From Carposina sasakii (lineage: Eukaryota > Arthropoda > Insecta > Lepidoptera > Carposinidae): 64,000 bases of DNA. The notes beneath the pieces are model-generated. The model searched no databases, was not told the DNA's origin, and saw only the letters and a list, made by a program, of their open reading frames with translations. Position 1 is the first letter of the stretch. Each line of letters starts with the position of its first letter. The position numbers and the translations under genes were made by a program. This document shows positions 11,461 to 20,716 of this stretch, one piece after another. The stretch is taken from contig CP053170.1 in NCBI GenBank assembly GCA_014607495.2, forward strand, positions 1-64,000, in the 5' to 3' direction.

Positions 11461-12075
11461 AGGATGAGCAGATAGATCATGTAGAAGTAACTACTGGAGT
11501 GCCTCGTAGCAATGGACAAGATGAACGTATTCTAGGAAGGACTATTATACCGGTATTGACGAAATTATGTATACAAGATGAAGGTCTATGGTACAGACAC
11601 ATTAGTAAAGTACGGAGAGCATTGAATAGTACTTTTTTTTTTATTTGAGTAAAGTATGTTACATTTCGTTTTAAATAAACTTAGACACTAGAACTTACTA
11701 TCGCAATATTGACACCACACCCTTAAATCTGACGATAGGAAGAAAGATGAAAAATAAAGAAGATATTGAAATGAAAAATTTACTACAGCAGGAATGTGCA
11801 AGGATATATCAAGAAGACAGAGAAGAATTGAGAATGAAAGCGAGAGAACAGATTCAAAAAGTCCAAGATGAAAATAAGAAATATTATGACAAAAAGAGAA
11901 AAGAATATAATAAATATGAAGAAGGAGATTTGGTGGCAATCAAAAGAACACAATTTGGACCAGGGCTTAAGCTTAAATCAAAATATTTGGGGTATAACTA
12001 AAGTTAAGAGGAATGATAGGTGGAAAAAGCTGACGGTTCTCAGGCGACTACAACCTGCATTGAATATATGAAGGC
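11461..12075 (+). pseudogene. Ty3/gypsy integrase C-terminal fragment
   Basis: Bases 11461-11635 encode VTTGVPRSNGQDERI, the integrase core around the catalytic Glu. Bases 11700-12001 encode the C-terminal arm with QIQKVQDENKKYYDKKR and DLVAIKRTQFGPG. Between them, after position 11636, is a T-rich insertion of about 60 bp that starts with a T run (a tiny poly(A)-tailed insertion on the minus strand). A frame break follows 12001. It would have joined retrotransposon DNA to the genome. The rest of pol is missing. Confidence 0.8.
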
Positions 12076-12319
12076 GTGGCCAACAGGCGTAGATTGATAT
12101 CAAATACAATTTTATTTAATTTCAATTAGGGCAGGTGACCCGGTTTTGGCCATTTTAAGAATTTTGTATACTTTGAGGCTATATCATTTTACAGTTTTTG
12201 TTATCACGGACATATTTCTTGTAAAAAGTGATTAAATATATATAAATCTAGCCTAAGGATATATTTTTTTTCATAATGATTCAATGGAAAAATAATCCTG
12301 TAGAAAAATAAATAAACTG

Positions 12320-12375
12320 GGAATTTGTGCCATTTTTGGCCAGATTTACCCCATTTCTGGCCACAGTCATGTCAT
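12320..12375. repeat. Left subterminal TGGCCA boxes
   Basis: The stretch contains CATTTTTGGCCAGATT and TTTCTGGCCACAG, echoing the TIR's GTTTTGGCCATTTT. Repeated subterminal boxes in pogo/Tc1 elements often bind the transposase; that use is inferred. Confidence 0.5.
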
Positions 12376-12833
12376 CAAAATTCATCAAAAATGAAAAGCA
12401 GATAATTCAAAGTAATAAAAAGTTATTCGAAAATCGCATATTTTACGACCAACAGTCTTTATTTAGAGAAAAATAGCTAACATAATATTGACAACAAATA
12501 TGAAATATAATATCTCAGCTTGAATTAAAATTACAATTAAGAAGATCAACATTAACCTATACGAGGTAGATATCTATAATATTATAATGACCAGTCTTTG
12601 TTTAAAATTAAATAACAATTTTGGCAACCTATCTTTGCAAGAAACAATTGTACCTACTTCTTATTAATTAGGTACACTTATGATAACACTTTTAGTTGTA
12701 TTTGCTTCTTAAATTTAAATTTATGCTTAGATTAATATCAATATAGTTCTAAATCACAAAAAATATATATAATACTTTATCATATTGTAGGTAGGTATGC
12801 AGTCTTTAATTTAAGTACTTATATTTTAAGATT

Positions 12834-14046
12834 TTATAAATATATGTTGGGCAAAAACTTTTCCATCTCAGTAACTTTAAAGAAGCCTCTGTTATTAACT
12901 TTAATAGGTGACTTTATAATTTCTACAATCTCGTTAATTCCATAGCAAATTTTATCAGTTTTTTCTGGCCATCGGAATGTATTATTTGTAGATAATACCA
13001 TTGTGCTAATTTCATAACATCCTTTATCTTTGTTCTCAACTCTTCCAGGAAAATATTCACCTTCATACTTAATAATGACGTTTGATCCTACTTTAAAGTT
13101 TTCATCGCACATTTTATTGTTTCCTAACTTTGCTAACTGATTTAAAGGCAACTCTGATTCGGAACTTGTGTCATCAGTCTCAGAACGTTTTCTTTTTCGT
13201 TTTAAATCTTTTTTTGGCATTTTGTTTTCTTCTATCACTTTTTCAGAATTTGAATCGCTACCATCACCATCATCACTACTTTCTTCAGAAGATGCGATTA
13301 TTCTACACACTTTCTTCTTCATCTTTTTATTTCCTGGTTTATTTTTTTCTTAGGTAGTTTTTCTGTTTTTTCTTTTTCAGCTGCCTTCATAATATCCCGC
13401 CATTTATTCGACGTGATAACGGAAGGGACATACATTGCTTTTCTAGTATTTTTTGGTATAACTTTTCCTGGGTACAAAACACAATCTTTCACTAAATCTC
13501 TAGCTGTTTGAAGGGCAATTATTGCAGGGGGTTTAGCTGTAAGGCAGGTATTGCAGTATTGGGTTGTCTTTGTTTTGTGAGTCTAGAACATCTGTATCAG
13601 AATAGCTAGAAGATGGACCTGGTGCTTCTGCTGTGATATCCTTTTGATTACAGATTTTTAAATACTTTGAAGATGTGGTTTTAATTAGTGTGTTTTTCAC
13701 TTGATCAGAATGTAAAGAGTCTTGAGCATCTGTAACAGACTTGCCCGAAGATAGACCTGGCTCTTCTGATGGTTCTTTTTCCGCAGCCGAAGTCGATAGC
13801 AGAATAGACGGAAGATAGACCTGGCCCTTCTGATGGCTCTTTTGCTGCAAGAGAAGTACTGGAGGAGCTATCTTCGTTTTCAATGTCAGTTAAGTCATCA
13901 ATGTACTCTTGGTTCCTTGATATATTATCATCCCTGATAAGCGATGGTGAAGGAGTTTCTCTGACGGCATTTTCAATATCATGAGATGCCAAGGTGGGCT
14001 GTGACATTGTAGCAGTAGTATCATTTTTGAAAGCTAGCCATATCAT
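12834..14046 (-). pseudogene. C-terminal tail of pogo-like transposase, frame-broken
   Basis: This continues the transposase in shifted frames. The first break is at a T run (14024-14028), where the main frame ends in ASFQK and the next frame carries on. The tail is acidic and Ser-rich, with a repeated motif KEPSEGPGLSS / KEPSEEPGLSS / EAPGPSSS, then the open stretch KVIPKNTRKAMYVPS (about 13430). The final 162-residue piece (13322-12834) is also acidic, with a basic KRKRKRS and a compact last domain containing VGSNVIIKYEGEYFPGRV. Similar Ser-rich tails follow jerky/tigger-type transposases in insects. Confidence 0.6.
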
Positions 14047-15436
14047 ATAACATTGATGCCTCCTTATTGCCTTCCCAGTCTTTACCAGAATTAAATGTTG
14101 TATAAAAGTCTTTCAGTATGTGTGGGACGATTTTACTTTCCAGGTATGAAATGTAGCTGGATTCAGAAATAGCAACTTCGTGTCGGTTTTCAAAAGTTTT
14201 TGGATCTCTATCTTTTATATTTCTCTTGTAATTAACAAAGTCAGCACCAAATGGAAATAAACCACATGTCTGAAATCCTGCTTGCACATTTTTTGCAAAC
14301 TTATCTATGTTATCAAGGAGTAAACTTTGCAGAGCAGATGGCAAAGTAAATTTTGTGATTTCTTGTCCATCGTTTTCAATGCGCCACTTTTTGACCATCT
14401 GACGCCAATTCTGTTTCAATGGGTAAAATACAGCAACGTCCAAAGGTTGCAACATATGCGTTGTATTTGGGACAAGAGCAATAACTATAATGCCATTTTC
14501 CCTACACAATTCGCTAAGATGCATAGTCAGATGGGACTTGTGGCCGTCAAGAAACAAAATTATTGGTAATTTAATTTCTTTTTCTTTCAGGTAAGGAATG
14601 AAGACGTTTGCTACATATTCATAGAAAGATTCGCCCGTCACCCATCCTTTATCGGTTTTACCAACTCCCCATCCATTTGGTGCATTGTCAAGAACTTCAG
14701 AACTCATTCTTTTGTATTTATAAATAGTTAAAGGAGGTGCATATTCACCAGCGGCATTGACAGTAAATAGGGTAGTTATATTTTCTTTATCGCTGTTTTT
14801 TGATGTATCGTAAACATGTTGTCCCTTTTCAGCTAACACAAGAGATCCTTTTGGAGCTAGAAAAAAAGATGTTTCATCACAGTTCCACACTCTCGCAGGG
14901 TTTTCTAGAATCTTTAAATTTTCATCACCGAGCAATGAAGAAATCTCTTGGAACCAGTTCCGAATTTTTTCTTCAGTTATTAAGGCACGAGCTTTATTAA
15001 TATACTCGGCATGTTTTTGGCTCAAATCAGGATGTCTCGCCATAAATCCATCGAACCAGGATCTTGAAGGTCTATCATTTATAAAAGGTGTAGCAATTTG
15101 GCCCTTCACAACAATTTTCTTAACAGAATCCAGTAATCCTTCCTTGTTGATAGGAAATCCAGCGCGAGCGCAATCTTTGATCCATATGACAAGTTCGTTT
15201 TCTATTTGTCTTCTAAGAACTGACTGGGGCCCTACATGTCCAGAAGTTTCAGGTGCTTTTCCAGAAATTTTGTGACGCAAAGTCGTTCGAGATACGTTAA
15301 AATCTCTACTAGCAGTGGCAACGGGCATCCCATTCTTTATTGCGTTCAACGCTAATATTATTTTATGCGGTGAGTACTGGAACAATTTTCTTTTCACGAC
15401 ACCGATTTTTTTAGTATTTGGTTTGGATGTAGGCAT
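14021..15436 (-). CDS. Pogo-like transposase (HTH + CENP-B HTH + DDD)
   Basis: A 471-residue open frame. Residues about 20-65 form a psq-type helix-turn-helix (KIILALNAIKNGMPVATASR). Residues about 85-150 match the CENP-B/Tc5 second HTH (PSRSWFDGFMARHPDLS). The DDE_1 catalytic core has Asp in WNCDET (residue 187), FLDGHKSH (297) and QPLDVAVF (333). The 36-residue spacing between the last two fits pogo. It would bind the TIRs and cut the element out at TA. The start is the first ATG after an A/T-rich leader. The frame is intact up to residue 471, but a homopolymer break separates the C-terminal tail. Confidence 0.9.
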   Translation of the reverse strand: MPTSKPNTKKIGVVKRKLFQYSPHKIILALNAIKNGMPVATASRDFNVSRTTLRHKISGKAPETSGHVGPQSVLRRQIENELVIWIKDCARAGFPINKEGLLDSVKKIVVKGQIATPFINDRPSRSWFDGFMARHPDLSQKHAEYINKARALITEEKIRNWFQEISSLLGDENLKILENPARVWNCDETSFFLAPKGSLVLAEKGQHVYDTSKNSDKENITTLFTVNAAGEYAPPLTIYKYKRMSSEVLDNAPNGWGVGKTDKGWVTGESFYEYVANVFIPYLKEKEIKLPIILFLDGHKSHLTMHLSELCRENGIIVIALVPNTTHMLQPLDVAVFYPLKQNWRQMVKKWRIENDGQEITKFTLPSALQSLLLDNIDKFAKNVQAGFQTCGLFPFGADFVNYKRNIKDRDPKTFENRHEVAISESSYISYLESKIVPHILKDFYTTFNSGKDWEGNKEASMLYDMASFQK

Positions 15437-15514
15437 TATAATCGTAACTCTGAAAATGAATAGATTACTTATATCAAAATAGCTAAGTAATTAAGTTGAA
15501 AAATCACGATAAAA

Positions 15515-15612
15515 ACTAAATGGCCAAAAGTGGGGATCTACGTGCACCACTTTTGGCCAGTCATGTGGCCAAAGATGGGAAAATTCATTCATTTTGCTCC
15601 ATTAGTGGCCAC
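15515..15612. repeat. Right subterminal TGGCCA boxes
   Basis: Five boxes within 100 bases: AATGGCCAAAAG, ACTTTTGGCCAG, ATGTGGCCAAAG and AGTGGCCACC, in both orientations. They mirror the left end and the TIR core, and support transposase binding sites. Confidence 0.5.
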
Positions 15613-15993
15613 CTCTCATAACCTCACTTAATAAACAAATAGCGATAAAATATCATTAGTACCACTTAGACAGTGTATTCTTTATGAAGGATTAACATAA
15701 ACATTAAAATAAATAAGAAGGATTTAAAAAATAATTATTGATTACTCACCCGCTCGCCTTAGCCTTTTTGCTTAGACTTAAAACAATTGACGCTCGTCAA
15801 AAACTAATGACTTGTTGGATTGAAGTGAAGTTTGACACATCAAAGCTGTTAACGCTATCAGTGTTGCCAATATTAGATATTTTTATTCCCGTAAACCATA
15901 GAGTAATATATTTGTCTTTGCCTTAGTTATATCGATTTGAAGTTCTAAATGGCCACAAAGGGGTCGGTGGCCACAACCGGGTCACTTGCCCTA

Positions 15994-16323
15994 CCTATCC
16001 TTGTTGTTTTCAATAAATGCAGTATGTGTTTTATAGTTATTAAGGTGCATACTACCAATTTTGTAATTCCTAGGTTAAATAATACTTCTTAAAGTTGAAT
16101 AAGATTGTATGTTGGGATTGCAGATGATGTCTATTGTTGTGTAATTTAACCTAAAGTTGTATAAGAAATTGTAATTGTTAATAAGTTCAACGCTAATTTC
16201 ATCTGCAGTTTTTTATCGACTTTGTAATACTGTATTTACACCAGAATGTATTCACTTCGGATAATGGCTGATTGATGCGCCGGACATAATAAAAACTATA
16301 TTAATAATTTCAAAATAGTTAGT
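15994..16323. other. Spacer, possibly gypsy 3' remnant
   Basis: A/T-rich with no ORF. It continues the sequence interrupted by the pogo-like element and contains CACTTCGGATAATGGCTGATTG, which resembles gypsy LTR-edge sequence. No border could be fixed. Confidence 0.35.
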
Positions 16324-16622
16324 CTGTGGCGGACAACCCGACACCGCTAAATATATTGCATATAGTGAGAAAAGCCGCGGGCCTTACTGTAGTCTCGCCA
16401 AAGAGCGAGCCACGCGCCGGCGCCCTACTGACGCATTCGATCGCAGGCTCTCACAGCGAACGCACGTCCGCTCGCCTTTGGCCATCCGCCATTTTTCTTG
16501 TTTCATAGTGTAGGTTGTGTTTTATATTCATTGTAAATATTTCTCCTGTAAATATATCATCCGACCATCAAACTTGTACATTATTCCCAACACGCCTACA
16601 ACTGGTGAACCACGACGTCCGA
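16324..16622 (+). repeat. LTR-like sequence with tRNA-Trp-like primer site
   Basis: Begins TGTGGCGGACAACCCGACA and runs about 280 bases to CACGCCTACAAC. It is followed by TGGTGAACCACGACGTCC, close to the TGGTGACCCCGACGTG that pairs with the 3' end of tRNA-Trp, the primer of CsRn1-clade gypsy elements known from Lepidoptera. An ATG and open frame start 23 bases later. No second copy of this LTR is in the window. Confidence 0.55.
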
Positions 16623-17012
16623 AGAACAGTGAATTTTTCCTACAATGTCCACGGAAGACTATCTAGGAAAAAACAAAAGCTCGGATGACAAGATAAATCA
16701 AGAATTTTTTTTGGCCAAACGGATTGAAAAATTAAATTCCCAGGTTGCCACACTGCTCGAAATGATAGAACAAGAGGAAACCCGTTCACATTATTCGCAA
16801 TCCGCTGCCCGATCGAATCACAGGTACAAATCTCCGAGAGTGATAATACATAGTTATGTATACCTTTGTTATCTATTTTTGTTAGTGGTGGCGATGCTAT
16901 TAGTCTCCTCTGTTATCTAGAGCTCATAACTTGATAAACATAATGGATATTAAATAAGTATAACATTTTCTTATGGGAGATGATTCTAATGTCGTGAAGA
17001 TCTATTTATCTT

Positions 17013-17196
17013 TGTGATGATGATGATGACTAACCTCGTCTGCTTTGCAAAGGGTAGAATCATTTTGCTATTTAGATATTCAAGTTGTTTGCTCTTTGCA
17101 TTCGAGACAATTTCACAAAAAGCACTCCGTGGGAATTGAACCCATAACCTCCGGGTAGAAAGTTAAACTCTTACTACTAGACCACAGAGACTGTAA
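17013..17196 (-). mobile_element. tRNA-derived SINE
   Basis: On the minus strand, a tRNA-like head has an A box (TGGTCTAGTAGTAAGAG) and a B box (GGTTCAATTCC). A body of about 100 bases follows, with a tail of ATC repeats (TGATGATGATGATGA on the plus strand at 17017). The acceptor arms do not pair, so it is not a working tRNA gene. Confidence 0.7.
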
Positions 17197-17715
17197 AGTA
17201 TTGTATAAAATTTAGGTTTCAAACCATTTAATTCACTTAGGTTCGATTAATATTTACTTACGGATCTCTAAAACACGTGCGCTCGTGTCAGCAATATTGG
17301 TAATGCAAAGGTTTCGATTGATATTAAAATGAATTATGATTTGTATTATTTGTAATGACATATGACTTTTCTACCTTAAACACCAATATTACAATAAATT
17401 GGAACACTTTTTAAATTTTTCATCATTCTTCGGATTAATTTTGAATCCTCGAGTTCACTCGTCGAAAAAGTGGTACATACTTACTTATCTGCTGAGTCTA
17501 GCAAGAACCTAAAAATGTACGTAAGTATTTTTTATTAATTATTATTATTTTATTATTATTTATATATACTTCAACATATAGGTACTAATAATATAACTTT
17601 TTATGTTTTTATAAGTACTATTTTTATTCATCTTTTAATTTTCACACAGTTCACTCCCGTTATCGATCGATGTACTTATAGTAACTATCTCCTAACATGT
17701 TTTATTGTCTTACAG
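17197..17715. other. A/T-rich intronic-type sequence
   Basis: No gene. It lies between the SINE and a clear splice acceptor at 17715. Includes simple ATT/TTA runs around 17530-17570. Confidence 0.4.
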
Positions 17716-17985
17716 GTCTGACTCCGAGTGTGAACATGAGGTGGTAGCAGCTGTTCAGCCTAAGAAAAAGACTTCAAGCAAGCGCAAGAATTCAACGGAA
17801 CCGAGTTCAAGGTAAATAACATTTTGTTATCTAAACGCGGTGTCGGTTCAATTCTTAAGACAAACCTACTATAGTGATAAATAACTATGTTTATTTCAAA
17901 GATATTTTAATTCATGCTTCATAAGTCACGATAAACCCTTGGGTTCGATTACCCGGTACGGCTATTATAGGGTTTCAAAACACAG

Positions 17986-20580
17986 AGCCGAGATATGCGC
18001 GACGCTAAACGTGCGTACGACCACTACAACTCCGTTCGTCAACAGCAGGATTGGAGCTATCAACCTGAGGAGTTTGATGTAAGCCGGGTACAACACCGGC
18101 CGCGAAATGTTGGAAAACCAGCACAAAGGACTGAAGCTTTCAGGAACAAAGGAAAATATCCCGTTAAACCAAAAGAGTCCGTGATACAAACAGTCGTACC
18201 TAGTACAGTTGCAACACCTCATCGTGATGAGCCACTATATGATGTTGGCCCACATTCATCACTATTAGCAGCGCAAGATGTATACTGCCAGAATTTTGAA
18301 TTCTCTGGCTTTATACCATTAGTGAACGAGACCTATGAGAAGATGCGTGGTGTAGATCCCCGCCTTCATGATCGCTTACCTATTAGTATATTTACACATG
18401 CGATGTCCGTTCACCTAAATCTGGAAATCTTGGAGACAGCCCGCTTAGCTGGCCAAAATGTACTTAATTATTTATTTATTTATATATTTATACACTTCGA
18501 TATAAAAACATATTTATAGCGTTCTTGCAAAACCATTTTCATGGTTTATCTGCAAGTTTAATTATTATTAGTTTAATTGTTATTAGTTTAATTATTATAA
18601 GTTATAATAAATAATTCTTATATTAGATCAATAAAATACTTTTTTAGCTTGATTTTATATTGGTTTTTCCTTTTTATATCCTGTAGTTCCTGTGGCAGCG
18701 CGTTTATTTATAAGGTATGGTAGGCGCTTTTTGAGGGTTCGGTCTCCATAATAGTTGTGTACTCTAGGTACCTCAAACCTGCCATGCATCACCGCCCTTG
18801 TTTGGTGGCGGTGCTGCAGCGGAGTCAGACGCTCCCGACAATCATAGTTATTTGCCAACAGTAAGGTCTTGTGTTTGTAATGTACCGGAAGAATGTTACA
18901 AATTTTGAATAGTTTATAGTAGTCATCTTTATATTTTTTTTGTTTTATTATCAACTAATAGTTTAAGGAATCTGATTTGAAGCGCTTGTATTTTATCTAA
19001 ATAAGATTTGAAGGTTAATCCATAGCTGTCGAGGGCGTATGACACTACTGAGTCTACTAATGCTAAATACATCGATTTTAGTACTGATCTTGGTACTTTA
19101 TACTTTAGATGGTAGAATTTACCAAGGAGTATTTTCAGTTTATTGCAAACATGATTTACCTGAGAGGACCATGAAAAATGCTCGTCAACTATTACACCTA
19201 AGTATTGGACAGTGGGAACTATTTCGATAGGTGGACATGTACATGATGTTTTATTATTGTGCATACAATTATATGAGTGAGTTATGAGGTGTTGGTTATT
19301 AATGGGTATTTTACAGTGCGGTGATCTAATTATAAGCATTTTAGTTTTTTTCGCGTTAAGTACTATACCATTGTCGTGAGACCATTTTATTATATTGTCA
19401 ATGTCGTTTTGCATGGCTCTACAGATCTCAGCCAGGTCGGTACCAGCTAAAAGAATGCACAGGTCGTCGGCAAACATGTATGCGTGACAATTTTTTATTA
19501 TGTTTGTCAGGCTATTTACATGCATGAGGTAGCAGACCGGCCCGCACCCGGGCCTAATCTCCGAACTGATGCGAGAGAAGTTCTTCCAGATTATCAAGCT
19601 CTTCCCCAATCTATTGTGGATTATATATCACATGTTTCTTCAGTGATAACCCAAGATGGGAAGGAAGTTCGGCTGAATTTACCAGCCGTTGCTGTACCAC
19701 AAGGACCAGTTATATATTATAGATGGTAGTGTACAGCCAAGCGGTTCATTTGGAGCAATCACCGCTGAAAATCACAATGTTTACGAGTGTTATATATCAC
19801 CGCTCGTTACATCAAGAAGAGTCCTAGCTTCTCAGAAGAAAGAGTCTGAGTATAAGCCATTACCCGATGCACTGATGCCGGGAAATTTAGTTGCGAATCG
19901 CAACCTTTTAGGGTTTGAACCCATTGACATTCAAAGTGTTGGTGCCGCTTCAAGATTACATGACATTACCTTCCAAGATGATGACACAATCGAAGGAAGA
20001 TACAAAGTATCGACACTACTACAAGATAGAGTGTACACAGTTCTTGCCGAGATGAAAGATCGGTTTAAGATTGCAGAATACCGGCGTAATCATAACGATA
20101 AAGGACTCAACGTTATGGAGAAGATACAGCATCTGTTTATTTTTAAGTTATAATGTTTATATTTGTAACGTACATGTTAGTAAACTTTTCTGTTTTTCTT
20201 ATAGTAACTCAAAAAAGACGACAGTGCCGTCTAGAGGGAACGAGGACATCTTCGGGTTGGAGGCGGGGACGTCATTGACGACTACATCCTCGAAGGAGGA
20301 GTTGACGTGCTCGCTGGTGAGCCTCGTCGCAAACGGGAAGGTGCGACGTACATCGTCGGTCACAGGAACACATTACGTGGAAATCAAGGTGTACGATACC
20401 GCTGATGCAGCCTCCCTTCGTCCAACGGACCGCTGGAAAAAAGCGTTGATCGCGCTGAAGGTGCAGCTGAACAAAGACTCTCCGCAGTGGCGTAAGCTGC
20501 AATCGTTTATGCACGTCACGCACGAACTTTTTAATGAATCGGAGCCCGTTTTTTATAGTTCTAACATTAATTTTAAGTAG
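17986..20580 (+). pseudogene. Unrecognised multi-segment gene, split by a LINE
   Basis: Three coding stretches read as one protein. The first (17986-18465) has SYQPEEFDV and ends ETARLAGQNVLN. The second (about 19560-20150) starts RTDAREVLPDYQALPQSIVD, contains AITAENHNVYECYISPLV and YKVSTLLQDRVYTVLAEMKD, and has a frame break near 19730. The third (20206-20580) has KKTTVPSRGNEDIFGLE and YVEIKVYDTADAASL. About 1.1 kb of LINE lies between the first two. An intron-like gap with a TTTTTCTTATAG acceptor lies before the third. I do not recognise the family. It could be a retroelement Gag, an endogenised viral structural gene or a host gene. Composition is balanced and protein-like. Confidence 0.45.
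18466..19560 (-). mobile_element. LINE fragment, 5' truncated (RT C-terminal part)
   Basis: Minus strand. It starts inside the RT at IRPGCGPVCYLMHVN, carries MFADD (the catalytic Asp pair) near 19470 and LGVIVDEHFSWSSQV, and ends with a C-terminal tail piece (18954-18655) after one frame break near 18940. The 3' end has TTA/ATTT-rich repeats at 18466-18600. It is the same family as the LINE at 43058-45148. The 5' truncation is the usual mark of target-primed insertion. It splits an unrecognised gene. Confidence 0.8.
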
Positions 20581-20716
20581 GTTATATTTTAAATATATTT
20601 AATCTTTTACTTTAAAATAAATTCCTAATTTTTAAATGATATACTTAGTTTACTTTTTAAAAATATATAGATAACTTTGATAAGATAATATTTGCTTTTT
20701 ATAAATACTCAACCCG
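20581..20716. other. A/T-rich spacer
   Basis: 3' flank of the unrecognised gene, up to the TIR of the next transposon. Nothing else seen. Confidence 0.4.

Larger units (their letters stand above)
12129..15991 (-). mobile_element. Pogo-like (Tc1/mariner superfamily) transposon
   Basis: TIRs are GGGCAGGTGACCCGGTT on the left and GGGCAAGTGACCCGGTT (reverse complement) on the right. Each is flanked by TA (12127-12128 and 15992-15993), as expected for a TA duplication. At 3.86 kb it is long for pogo. One minus-strand transposase with a long acidic tail fills it. The termini hold repeated TTTTGGCCA/GTGGCCA boxes. Removing it joins the gypsy fragment's downstream sequence. Confidence 0.9.
16645..17810 (+). 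other. N-terminal exons of an unrecognised gene
   Basis: An ATG at 16645 opens a charged, coiled-coil-like stretch (FLAKRIEKLNSQVATLLEMI). At 16822 the frame meets a donor (AG/GTACAA). A polypyrimidine-AG acceptor at 17715 rejoins it in frame to SDSECEHEVVAAV and a Lys/Ser-rich segment that ends at another donor (AAG/GTAAAT) at 17810. This may be a gag-like first ORF or the start of the gene at 17986-20580, but the phase of the next junction does not fit. The intron carries a SINE. Confidence 0.35.

Noticed and set aside
13130..13357. Hydrophobic Phe/Leu-rich ORFs that look membrane-like
   Set aside because: Antisense of Lys/Glu-rich transposase tail, which reads as Phe/Leu on the other strand.
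16645..16920. Ordinary gypsy Gag starting after the LTR-like block
   Set aside because: The ORF runs into a splice donor and an unrelated, hydrophobic end after residue 60; no capsid or zinc-knuckle motif follows, so a plain Gag is not supported.
17125..17196. Possible tRNA gene on the minus strand
   Set aside because: A and B boxes are there, but the acceptor stem does not pair and a SINE body and ATC tail follow.
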